Positions 5,459-11,138 of a stretch of 11,138 bases of DNA are shown here, in pieces. This stretch comes from JBBTWG01 sp038062935 (GTDB lineage Bacteria > Patescibacteriota > Gracilibacteria > UBA1369 > UBA12463), in the NCBI GenBank assembly GCA_038062935.1, contig JBBTWG010000020.1, positions 1-11,138 of the forward strand, written 5' to 3'. Position numbers and translations under genes: made by a program. The first letter of the stretch is position 1; every line of letters starts with the position of its first letter. The notes under the pieces were generated by a model. That model searched no databases. It was not told the DNA's origin and saw only the letters and a program-made list of their open reading frames with translations.

Positions 5459-5473
5459 CCATTTCGAAAATGG
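5459..5473 (+). promoter_or_regulatory. Short hairpin enclosing the start codon of the gene at 5470
   Basis: CCATTT (5459-5464) and AAATGG (5468-5473) are exact inverted repeats around a CGA loop. The ATG at 5470-5472 lies in the 3' arm. In RNA this could reduce initiation, but a 6-bp AU-rich stem is weak and may be coincidence. Confidence 0.25.
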
Positions 5474-6660
5474 ACAAAATAATCATTGGCTCAGAAGTTC
5501 TGCCGGTTCCAGTAACTCCATACGACAAAGAAAACGATTGGGAAAAAGCACGTCAAGTCCTAAAGAGAAGTTTTGAAGCAATGTTCGAACAACCTGGACC
5601 ACCAGGAGGACCAAGTGAGAGCTATTTCGAAGACAATGATAAGCTATTTCTCAAAACAGAGGATGGGAAATTTGCTGGCGAAATAGGATTCAGTGTGCAC
5701 CCAAACAGTAGAGATATGCATTTGGCAGGACTTTTCGTAGGCGAAGAAGTGCCAGAAAAAAGCAGAGCTGTTCGAGCGCTCGCATCAGGCGCTCTCTCTA
5801 TGGCAAAAAAACACGGAATTAAGGAAGTGTGCTTTCAAGCATTTTCAAAAAATAGAAATCAAATTGACCGATACCGCGAATTGGCCGGTGGAGCTTTATC
5901 GGGAGGAGACGAACACGAAGTAAAGTTTCAAGGTCAAGAAGGACAATTTTACCGCACAGTGAAAGATTATCAGGCGAACGTAGAAACAGCCCTAGAACAT
6001 GCACTCAAAACTGGCGGCGCATCAGTCATGGAGGGATTAGAACTAGTCTACAAGGAAGGAAGACTCGGTTTTCCAAATGAAGGAGAGAGAAGACTGAGGG
6101 GACTTCTCGAATCACATCTCGATGGAACGAAGTACAGATTCGGAAATACGGAACAGGGATTTAATGTCGAAATTCAAAAAGTAGGAGAAGATGAGAGAAC
6201 TGTATATTTCTTAAGGATTTATGATAGGGACGGAAATCGCCACGATTTTATGATTGGTACGGATGGAAAACCCCAAAAATACTACCCTGGTACCGAAAAC
6301 ACCGTGCCAAACGAGAGCTTAGAAACAATTCTGGAAGACGGAATTCCCGAAAAAGACTCAACCAAAAAACGATCAAATCTATCAGAAGTTTTAGAAAGTT
6401 TCCTCCCAATAAGTCTCAGCAATGAAGAAAGATTGATTCACATCAAATGGCATCTAATGAACAAAGGAAACCTAAACGGAAAACTCGGAAATGGAGCAAA
6501 AATAAGTTTGGAAACGAAAGGAACGGAAGTAGAATTCTCATATGAAAAAGGAGAAGAAAGAAAATCTGCAAAAATTGACGCCGAGGGTGAAATAGACGGC
6601 GATATAAACAAAGACCTCGTTGATTACGCAATTCGATATCTGTCCGCAGACAAGTTCTAA
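5470..6660 (+). CDS. Unrecognised 396-residue protein, N-terminal part GNAT-like
   Basis: I do not recognise this protein as a known family. It lacks a signal peptide and membrane segments and is acidic and soluble. Residues about 55-165 have the order of a GNAT acetyltransferase fold: a strand with FAGEIGFSVHPNS, then LAGLFVGEEVPEKSRAVRAL at the place of the acetyl-CoA-binding V-x-x-x-R/Q-x-x-x-R/A strand-loop-helix, then KEVCFQAFSKNRNQIDRY, where GNATs carry the Asn-rich fourth motif. The canonical R/QxxGxG/A loop is not intact, so this could be a degenerate relative. Residues about 195-395 hold two segments of similar predicted order (a helix then paired strands, about 203-270 and 317-380), possibly a duplicated module. 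Base composition is unlike the surrounding genes: G exceeds C on the coding strand and AGA/GGA codons are common, which suggests acquisition or inversion. It is divergent from mutY, and a promoter for the next gene begins at its stop codon. Confidence 0.75.
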   Translation: MDKIIIGSEVLPVPVTPYDKENDWEKARQVLKRSFEAMFEQPGPPGGPSESYFEDNDKLFLKTEDGKFAGEIGFSVHPNSRDMHLAGLFVGEEVPEKSRAVRALASGALSMAKKHGIKEVCFQAFSKNRNQIDRYRELAGGALSGGDEHEVKFQGQEGQFYRTVKDYQANVETALEHALKTGGASVMEGLELVYKEGRLGFPNEGERRLRGLLESHLDGTKYRFGNTEQGFNVEIQKVGEDERTVYFLRIYDRDGNRHDFMIGTDGKPQKYYPGTENTVPNESLETILEDGIPEKDSTKKRSNLSEVLESFLPISLSNEERLIHIKWHLMNKGNLNGKLGNGAKISLETKGTEVEFSYEKGEERKSAKIDAEGEIDGDINKDLVDYAIRYLSADKF

Positions 6661-6689
6661 TTGACTCTTTTTCCAATTTCGGGAATAAT
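6661..6689 (+). promoter_or_regulatory. Promoter of the rrf2-suf operon
   Basis: TTGACT (6661-6666) and AATAAT (6684-6689) are spaced by 17 bp, each matching consensus at five of six positions. The -35 begins immediately after the stop codon of the upstream gene. Expected initiation is near 6696, giving a leader of about 45 nt. It is the best-formed -35/-10 pair in the window. Confidence 0.65.
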
Positions 6690-6702
6690 CGCGACACCAA
6701 TC

Positions 6703-6719
6703 CAGACCCACCAAGTCTG
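6703..6719 (+). promoter_or_regulatory. Inverted repeat in the rrf2-suf leader (candidate operator or stem-loop)
   Basis: CAGAC (6703-6707) and GTCTG (6715-6719) flank a 7-nt spacer, 14 bp downstream of the -10 box. Rrf2-family regulators bind short inverted repeats at their own promoters, so this is a plausible autoregulatory site. It does not match the published IscR type 1 or type 2 boxes as I know them. Confidence 0.3.
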
Positions 6720-6740
6720 AATTAAATTTAAAGCTAAAAA

Positions 6741-7184
6741 ATGTTTCACCTCAGCCGAAAAACTGACTACGGTCTCATCCTCATCTTGGAACTTCTTCAG
6801 AAGAAAATAGAAGGAAATGAAGTGCCAATGTCCCTAAACGACATCGCCAAAAAATATTACATTTCATTCTTTTTCCTCCAAAAAATCGCCAAACAGCTTC
6901 GAGAAAAAGGCTTCATCGAAGCAGAGCGCGGGAAAATCGGCGGCTACAGAATCGCCAAAGAAGCCCAGGAAACCACACTTTACGAACTTTTCATGGCCCT
7001 AGAAGGCTCCGTCTCCATCATCTCCTGCTTCAATTCCAAATCCCCCATGCCGATGCTCGAGAAAAAATGCGAAGTCCCAGCCCACAAAGGCCTGGCCACC
7101 GTCAACGAAGAACTCAAAAAACTCCTAACCGCCACAAAATTAAAAAACTTCTTCAAAACCGCCAGCCTAAATCCTACATCTTAG
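6741..7184 (+). CDS. Rrf2-family transcriptional regulator, probable regulator of the suf operon
   Basis: The 147-residue protein begins MFHLSRKTDYGLILILELL, the usual Rrf2 opening. It has a winged helix-turn-helix (31-70: SLNDIAKKYYISFFFLQKIAKQL, then GFIEAERGKIGGY as wing) and a dimerisation helix (about 78-90). Rrf2 proteins such as IscR, NsrR and SufR sense Fe-S clusters or NO. IscR uses three closely spaced Cys and a His. Here the corresponding region has only Cys96 and Cys110 plus His115, with long C-x13-C spacing, so cluster ligation would need another residue or a different arrangement. It is the first gene of the operon, 12 nt ahead of sufC, so feedback control of Fe-S assembly is likely. 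Its last residues LNPTS come from a family A heptad repeat. No Shine-Dalgarno precedes the ATG. Confidence 0.9.
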   Translation: MFHLSRKTDYGLILILELLQKKIEGNEVPMSLNDIAKKYYISFFFLQKIAKQLREKGFIEAERGKIGGYRIAKEAQETTLYELFMALEGSVSIISCFNSKSPMPMLEKKCEVPAHKGLATVNEELKKLLTATKLKNFFKTASLNPTS

Positions 7185-7185
7185 C
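7165..7185 (+). repeat. Family A heptad array at the end of the rrf2 gene
   Basis: Three 7-bp units: GCCTAAA, TCCTACA, TCTTAGC. Within the gene they encode the tail LNPTS and the TAG stop (7182-7184). The first and last units carry substitutions relative to the TCCTAAA/TCCTACA consensus. Confidence 0.78.
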
Positions 7186-7190
7186 CTCTC

Positions 7191-7218
7191 GTCACATGTC
7201 ACAAGTCACAGGTCACAA
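7191..7218 (+). repeat. Family B heptad array carrying the sufC start codon
   Basis: Four tandem 7-bp units: GTCACAT, GTCACAA, GTCACAG, GTCACAA. The sufC ATG (7196-7198) is formed across the boundary of units one and two. The downstream units encode the N-terminal residues SQVTGHK of SufC. Confidence 0.88.
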
Positions 7219-7987
7219 GTCCACCTCCCATCTCATCATCAAAAACCTCCACGCCACCGTCGAGAAAAAAGAAATCCTGAAAGGCATCTCCCTCTCGATA
7301 AAATCCGGGGAAATCCACGCGATCATGGGCCCGAACGGATCAGGGAAGTCCACACTCTGCAACGTTCTCATGGGTCATCCAAAATATGAAGTCACAAAAG
7401 GACAAGTCCTCCTCGACAAAGAAAATATTCTCGACATCGAAGCCGACAAACGCGCACAGAAAGGTCTTTTCCTAAGTTTCCAATATCCACAGGAAATCCC
7501 AGGAATTTCGTACGCAAACTTCCTCCGCACAGCAAAAAATGCACTCCTCATAGGACAAGGAAAGAAACCAATGAGTGTGATGGAATTCGCAACATTCATG
7601 AAAGAAAAAATGAAAATGCTCGACACGCCGGAAGATTTCAGAACAAGATCCGTCAATGAAGGTTTTTCCGGAGGAGAAAAAAAACGCGCAGAAATCCTAC
7701 AAATGGCAATCCTGGAGCCACTTTTTGGAATGCTGGATGAAACCGATTCCGGCCTCGACATCGACGCACTGCGGACCGTCGCAAGAGGCGCCGCAAAAAT
7801 CGCGAAAGAAAACAACATGGGAATCCTCCTCATCACCCATTATCAACGCATCCTGAAATACATCAAACCCGACTTCATCCACATCATGATCAACGGCAAA
7901 ATTGTGAAAAGCGGCGGCCACGAATTAGTCGAGAAACTTGAGGAAAAAGGCTACGAACAGTTCCAAAAGCTCAATCCTACATCCTAA
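7196..7987 (+). CDS. sufC: Fe-S cluster assembly ATPase SufC
   Basis: This 263-residue ABC-type ATPase powers the SufBCD scaffold complex that builds Fe-S clusters. Residues 45-53 are the Walker A motif GPNGSGKST. The ABC signature is SGGEKKR at 158-164, Walker B and its glutamate are MLDETDSGLD (Asp181, Glu182), and the switch histidine is in ITHYQRIL. LDETDSGLDIDALR is typical of SufC. Family members are about 245-260 residues. The start at 7196 is preferred over an in-frame ATG at 7067, which would lie within the rrf2 gene; with 7196 the conserved domain begins at residue 12. The first nine residues (MSQVTGHKS) come from a family B heptad array, and the last (LNPTS) from a family A array. 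It lies between rrf2 (12-nt gap) and sufB (18-nt gap). Confidence 0.96.
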   Translation: MSQVTGHKSTSHLIIKNLHATVEKKEILKGISLSIKSGEIHAIMGPNGSGKSTLCNVLMGHPKYEVTKGQVLLDKENILDIEADKRAQKGLFLSFQYPQEIPGISYANFLRTAKNALLIGQGKKPMSVMEFATFMKEKMKMLDTPEDFRTRSVNEGFSGGEKKRAEILQMAILEPLFGMLDETDSGLDIDALRTVARGAAKIAKENNMGILLITHYQRILKYIKPDFIHIMINGKIVKSGGHELVEKLEEKGYEQFQKLNPTS

Positions 7988-8002
7988 ATCCTACATCCTC
8001 CC
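7975..8002 (+). repeat. Family A heptad array at the sufC-sufB junction
   Basis: Four 7-bp units: TCCTACA, TCCTAAA, TCCTACA, TCCTCCC. The second contains the sufC TAA stop (7985-7987), the first encodes part of the LNPTS tail, and the last leads to the sufB ATG at 8006. Confidence 0.88.
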
Positions 8003-8005
8003 AGC

Positions 8006-9424
8006 ATGTCCACCACCCAGCAAAAAAAACTCATCCAAGACCTCGACCAATACAAATACGGTTTCTCCGTGGCCGAAAAAAACGAATTCAAATCTGACAA
8101 AGGTCACAGTCGCAAAGTCATCGAAATGATTTCAGAAATGAAAAACGAACCAAAATGGATGCTCGATTTCCGACTGCGCGCGTACGAAATTTTCCTGAAA
8201 AAATTCATGCCAACCTGGGGAAATACCGACGTTCTCAACGCGATCAATTTCGACGATATCCACTACTACATCCGTCCATCAGGAAAACAGGTGAACGACT
8301 GGAACGAGCTTCCTGATGAGATTAAATACACTTTCGATCGACTCGGAGTGCCTGAATCAGAGAAGAAATTTCTCGCAGGAACCGGCGCACAATTCGAATC
8401 CGAAGTCATGTTTCATAATCTCGAAAAACAGTTAGAAAAAAAAGGCGTCATCTTCGTAGACACCGATACGGCCGTTCAGAAATATCCAGACTTGGTGAAA
8501 GAATATTTCGCCACTGTCGTCCCTCCAGCCGACAACAAACTCGCAGCACTCAATTCCGCATTCTGGAGTGGTGGAAGTTTCATCTATATTCCCAAAGGCG
8601 TGAAAGTCGAACTCCCCTTGCAGGCCTATTTCCGCATCAATTCGAAAAACGCCGGACAGTTCGAGAGAACACTCATCATCGCCGACGAAGGCAGCGAAGT
8701 GGTCTACATCGAAGGATGTTCCGCACCGACATACACCACCGATTCGCTCCATTCAGCAGTCGTCGAAATCATCGCAAAACGTGGAGCAAAAGTGCAATAC
8801 ACGACCGTCCAAAACTGGTCAAAGAATGTCTACAATCTCGTCACCAAACGCGCAAAAGCGATGGAAGAAGCCACCGTCACATGGCTCGACTACAACGGTG
8901 GATCGAAACTCACAATGAAATATCCATGCATCTATCTCATGGGTCGCGGCGCCCGCGGAGAAGTCCTCTCGCTCGCATTCGCAGGCAATGGTCAACATCA
9001 GGACACGGGCGGAAAAATCATCCACGTCGCTCCCGATACGACATCAACAATCATTTCAAAATCCATCAGCAAAGGAACAGGAAGATCCAGCTATCGCGGA
9101 CTTCTAAAAATTCTTCCGGGAGCAGAAAGAGTCAAATCCAGAGTCGTCTGCGACGCACTCATCATCAACGAAGAATCCAGATCCGACACCTATCCCACCA
9201 TGGAAATCGGCGAAGAAGACGTCGCAGTGGCTCACGAAGCCACAGTTTCACGCATCGGTGAAGGCCAACTCTTCTACCTCATGTCCCGCGGACTCTCGGA
9301 GAATCAGGCCGCCGGAATGATCGTCAACGGCTTCATGGCACCAATCGTAAAAGAATTTCCCATGGAATATGCGGTCGAATTAAAAAAACTCGTGGAGCTC
9401 GAAATGGAAGGATCGGTCGGCTAA
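8006..9424 (+). CDS. sufB: Fe-S cluster scaffold protein SufB
   Basis: The 472-residue protein is the main scaffold subunit of SufBCD, accepting sulfur and iron for nascent clusters. It has the family's helical N-terminal region (1-150), the signature SFIYIPKGVKVELPLQAYF (191-209), and the beta-helix core with VYIEGCSAPTY (Cys238) and YTTVQNWSKNVYNLVTKRA. The C-terminal segment includes VVCDALI (Cys382), SRSDTYPTMEIGEEDVAVAHE (His410 within AHEATVSRI) and FYLMSRGLSE. Cys382 and His410 align with the Cys405 and His433 region that E. coli SufB uses at the SufB-SufD interface. Length is normal for the family. It follows sufC after a heptad array and precedes sufD by 47 nt. The upstream sequence is pyrimidine-rich with no Shine-Dalgarno. 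This is the best-conserved gene in the window. Confidence 0.98.
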   Translation: MSTTQQKKLIQDLDQYKYGFSVAEKNEFKSDKGHSRKVIEMISEMKNEPKWMLDFRLRAYEIFLKKFMPTWGNTDVLNAINFDDIHYYIRPSGKQVNDWNELPDEIKYTFDRLGVPESEKKFLAGTGAQFESEVMFHNLEKQLEKKGVIFVDTDTAVQKYPDLVKEYFATVVPPADNKLAALNSAFWSGGSFIYIPKGVKVELPLQAYFRINSKNAGQFERTLIIADEGSEVVYIEGCSAPTYTTDSLHSAVVEIIAKRGAKVQYTTVQNWSKNVYNLVTKRAKAMEEATVTWLDYNGGSKLTMKYPCIYLMGRGARGEVLSLAFAGNGQHQDTGGKIIHVAPDTTSTIISKSISKGTGRSSYRGLLKILPGAERVKSRVVCDALIINEESRSDTYPTMEIGEEDVAVAHEATVSRIGEGQLFYLMSRGLSENQAAGMIVNGFMAPIVKEFPMEYAVELKKLVELEMEGSVG

Positions 9425-9433
9425 TTTGCGCCT

Positions 9434-9468
9434 CCCTAAATCCTACATCCTACATCCTAAATCCTACC
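9434..9468 (+). repeat. Family A heptad array between sufB and sufD
   Basis: Five 7-bp units: CCCTAAA, TCCTACA, TCCTACA, TCCTAAA, TCCTACC. This is the longest A array seen. It fills most of the 47-nt sufB-sufD gap, starting 10 nt after the sufB stop, and is followed by CCC and the TTG start of sufD. Confidence 0.9.
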
Positions 9469-9471
9469 CCC

Positions 9472-10104
9472 TTGCAGCCCCTCATCATCAAAAAAGACAC
9501 AACCCAAGACATCTTCGAAAACAGACTCGATGATCGCCTCATCGTTCTCGAAAAAAACGCCCATCTCCGCTACGTCCTCGCCCTCAAAAAAGGCAATGAA
9601 AAAACGAATACCATGAGATTCGAACTCCGTGGAGAAGGCGCTCATCTCGAAGTCACCGGGATTCTCGTCGGAAAAGGAAAAGAAAAATTCCAGTTCCGCA
9701 CCGAAGTCGCACACATCGCCGACAACACATATGGTCACATCAACATGAAAGGAACCATGGACGACGAATCCAGAACGGATTATTTCGGCATGATCCAGGT
9801 CGCCAAGAAAAATCATGGCGCCGACGCCTATCTCTCGCATCACACACTTCTGCTCTCGAAAAAAGCAAGCGCAAGGAGCGTTCCATCACTCGAAATCGAA
9901 GCAAACGATCTGAAAGCCGGTCACAGCGCCTCAGTAGGACAAGTCGACGACGAAGCACTTTTTTACATGAAAAGTAGAGGAATGACAGAAAAACAAGCAA
10001 GAAAAATGCTCACCGAAGGATTCCTAGAAGAAATAATCCAAAAAATCGAAAACCCAGAAATCCAAGAAAAGGCGAGAAAAGAATTAAATCTCGCCGCCTG
10101 CTAA
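9472..10104 (+). CDS. sufD: Half-length SufD-like Fe-S assembly protein
   Basis: The 210-residue protein belongs to the SufB/SufD family by its C-terminal part: VPSLEIEANDLKAGHSASVG (137-156), then DDEALFYMKSRGMTEKQARKML (159-180). SufD normally pairs with SufB in the SufBC2D complex and is about 400-450 residues; this one lacks the N-terminal helical domain and much of the beta-helix, leaving a short strand-rich core and the C-terminal helices. E. coli SufD uses Cys358 and His360 in KCSH; here the motif reads KAGH, so the cysteine is Ala149 while the histidine is kept (His151). Start: TTG at 9472 is the only plausible initiator after the heptad array; the next in-frame ATG (residue 48) would cut conserved strands. 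No frame break or remnant of the missing half is seen in the 47-nt gap upstream, so the small size looks genuine. Confidence 0.9.
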   Translation: MQPLIIKKDTTQDIFENRLDDRLIVLEKNAHLRYVLALKKGNEKTNTMRFELRGEGAHLEVTGILVGKGKEKFQFRTEVAHIADNTYGHINMKGTMDDESRTDYFGMIQVAKKNHGADAYLSHHTLLLSKKASARSVPSLEIEANDLKAGHSASVGQVDDEALFYMKSRGMTEKQARKMLTEGFLEEIIQKIENPEIQEKARKELNLAAC

Positions 10105-10127
10105 ATCCTGGTCTCCTAATTCCTCAC
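10100..10127 (+). repeat. Degenerate family A heptads at the sufD stop
   Basis: Units in 7-bp register are GCTAAA(TCC), TCCTGGT, CTCCTAA, TTCCTCA, a decayed A array. The first supplies the sufD TAA stop (10102-10104). The decay contrasts with the perfect B array that follows immediately. Confidence 0.55.
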
Positions 10128-10130
10128 CCT

Positions 10131-10158
10131 GTCACATGTCACACGTCACAAGTCACAA
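10131..10158 (+). repeat. Family B heptad array carrying the sufS start codon
   Basis: Four 7-bp units: GTCACAT, GTCACAC, GTCACAA, GTCACAA. The sufS ATG (10136-10138) arises at the same place in the array as in sufC, and the array encodes SHVTSHK at the SufS N-terminus. Confidence 0.88.
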
Positions 10159-11138
10159 GTTCCTCCGCCACGACTTCCCTATCTTCAACCGTCGCATCAA
10201 CGGCCACCCACTCACATATCTCGACAGCGCCTCCACCAGCCAAAAACCGAAATCCGTCATCGACGCGATCGTCAATTTCTACGAACACACCAACGCCAAC
10301 ATCCATCGCGGCATCTATCCCCTTTCCCAGGAAGCAACTCAGCAATACGAAGAAACCCGCGAAGCAGTTCGAAAATTCATCAACGCGAGATCCACGGAAG
10401 AAATTATTTTCACCAAAAATACGAGCGAAGGAATCAATCTCATCGCATACACCTGGGGACAGAAAAATATCAAAAAAGGTGACATAGTTCTCGTGAGCGC
10501 GCTCGAGCACCATAGCAATCTCGTACCGTGGCAAATGCTTTGCAAAAAAACCGGCGCAGAGTTGCAAGTCATTCCACTCAATGACGATTTCGGATTAGAC
10601 CTCGATGCCGCCGAAAAACTCCTCACCGAAAAAGTAAAACTCCTCGCGATCACGCATGCAAGCAACATCACCGGTGCGATCACATCCATAGAAAAACTCA
10701 CAAAAAAAGCACGCGAAGTCGGCGCAAAAATTCTCCTCGATGGAGCCCAATCCGCACCACACATGAAAATCGACGTCCAGAAATTCGACTGCGATTTCTT
10801 CGCATTTTCAAGCCACAAAATGCTAGGACCAACAGGAGTTGGAGTGCTTTATGGAAAAAAAGAATTACTCGAATCCATGCCACCATTTCTCTTCGGAGGC
10901 GACATGATCAAAGAAGTGCATCAATATGAAGCGAGCTGGAACGACCTTCCTTGGAAATTCGAGGCCGGAACTCCAAACATCGCCGATGTCATCGTTTTCA
11001 AAAAAGCCCTCGAATATCTCGAAAATATCGGCATGGAAAAAGTGCTCGAACACGACCAGATGCTCCTCGCATACGCCAAACAGAAACTCGCAGAACTTCC
11101 AGAAATCGAAACCTATTCTCCAAAAAATCCCAAAGAAT
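10136..11138 (+). CDS. sufS: Cysteine desulfurase SufS, 3' end cut by window
   Basis: 334 residues are visible with no stop before the edge. SufS is a PLP enzyme that converts cysteine to alanine and passes sulfur to SufU/SufE and then SufB. Visible signatures of the group II desulfurase family are TYLDSASTSQKPKSV (27-41), the cofactor-ring histidines in SALEHHSNLVPWQ (His125/His126), LLDGAQSAPHM with Asp202 and Gln205, and the PLP-binding lysine Lys228 in FSSHKMLGPTGVGVLYG, numbered almost as in E. coli SufS (Lys226). FEAGTPNIADV follows. The catalytic cysteine (near 364 in E. coli) lies beyond the window. The N-terminus MSHVTSHK is encoded by a heptad array, and the conserved part begins with FLRHDFPIF. 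The gene follows sufD by 31 nt, completing rrf2-sufCBDS; whether sufU or sufE comes next is not visible. Confidence 0.96.
   Translation, partial: MSHVTSHKFLRHDFPIFNRRINGHPLTYLDSASTSQKPKSVIDAIVNFYEHTNANIHRGIYPLSQEATQQYEETREAVRKFINARSTEEIIFTKNTSEGINLIAYTWGQKNIKKGDIVLVSALEHHSNLVPWQMLCKKTGAELQVIPLNDDFGLDLDAAEKLLTEKVKLLAITHASNITGAITSIEKLTKKAREVGAKILLDGAQSAPHMKIDVQKFDCDFFAFSSHKMLGPTGVGVLYGKKELLESMPPFLFGGDMIKEVHQYEASWNDLPWKFEAGTPNIADVIVFKKALEYLENIGMEKVLEHDQMLLAYAKQKLAELPEIETYSPKNPKE

Noticed and set aside
6703..6719. Assigning the suf leader inverted repeat as a known IscR box
   Set aside because: Half-site sequence and spacing do not match the type 1 or type 2 patterns, so it is kept only as an unnamed candidate.
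7067..7195. Upstream in-frame extension of sufC to an ATG at 7067
   Set aside because: It lies wholly in another frame of the rrf2 coding sequence, encodes low-complexity basic residues not found in SufC, and would add 43 residues to a normally about 250-residue protein.
8716..9261. 181-codon frame within sufB
   Set aside because: Arg/Ser/His-rich out-of-frame shadow of the highly conserved SufB core.
7165..10158. CRISPR array
   Set aside because: The repeats are 7 bp in direct tandem without spacers, and no cas genes are present.
2432..10158. Family B inverted and direct copies as terminal inverted repeats of a mobile element
   Set aside because: The interval contains ordinary housekeeping genes in standard order, with no transposase and no target-site duplication seen.

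Overview
The window reads as a compact, gene-dense bacterial chromosome segment. The sequence alone does not fix the lineage. Several traits together suggest a reduced-genome bacterium of the Patescibacteria/CPR type, possibly Peregrinibacteria-like: almost no Shine-Dalgarno sequences, -10 boxes sitting 6-7 nt from start codons, a half-length SufD, an S-layer-anchored RlpA, and very short intergenic gaps. UGA is used as a true stop: two UGA codons lie in ATGA overlaps with the next gene, so the Gly-UGA code of Gracilibacteria does not apply. The + strand is C/A-rich whichever way the genes point, which suggests strong replication-strand asymmetry.

Left part (1-4157). A secreted trypsin-like (HtrA/DegP-type) serine protease runs leftward off the window edge. 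Divergent from it is the classic origin-proximal cluster rpmH - rnpA - yidC - jag/khpB, which continues through 4-nt ATGA overlaps into an SLH-RlpA cell-wall protein and a small FtsL/DivIC-like membrane protein. These genes cover ribosome and RNase P components, membrane protein insertion, and wall/division functions.

Middle (4186-6660). A tRNA-Glu(UUC) gene with its own promoter faces a leftward adenine DNA glycosylase gene (mutY). The C-terminal domain of that protein looks like a complete MutT Nudix hydrolase. Divergent from mutY, across a short intergenic region holding a perfect 12-bp palindrome, is a 396-residue protein I do not recognise. Its N-terminal part resembles an acetyltransferase, and its base composition differs from every neighbour.

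Right part (6661-11138). A well-formed promoter precedes an iron-sulfur assembly operon: rrf2-type regulator - sufC - sufB - sufD (half-size) - sufS (cut by the window edge). SufB/SufC/SufD form the scaffold-ATPase complex, SufS supplies sulfur from cysteine, and the Rrf2 protein probably senses cluster status and controls the operon.

The most unusual signal is two families of 7-bp tandem repeats, A (TCCTAMA, M = A or C) and B (GTCACAN), found at gene junctions in the yidC-jag and suf operons. The B arrays supply the start codon and first residues of both SufC and SufS in identical register. The A arrays supply stop codons and the same Leu-Asn-Pro-Thr-Ser tail to the Rrf2 protein and SufC. 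An inverted B array encodes the end of YidC.
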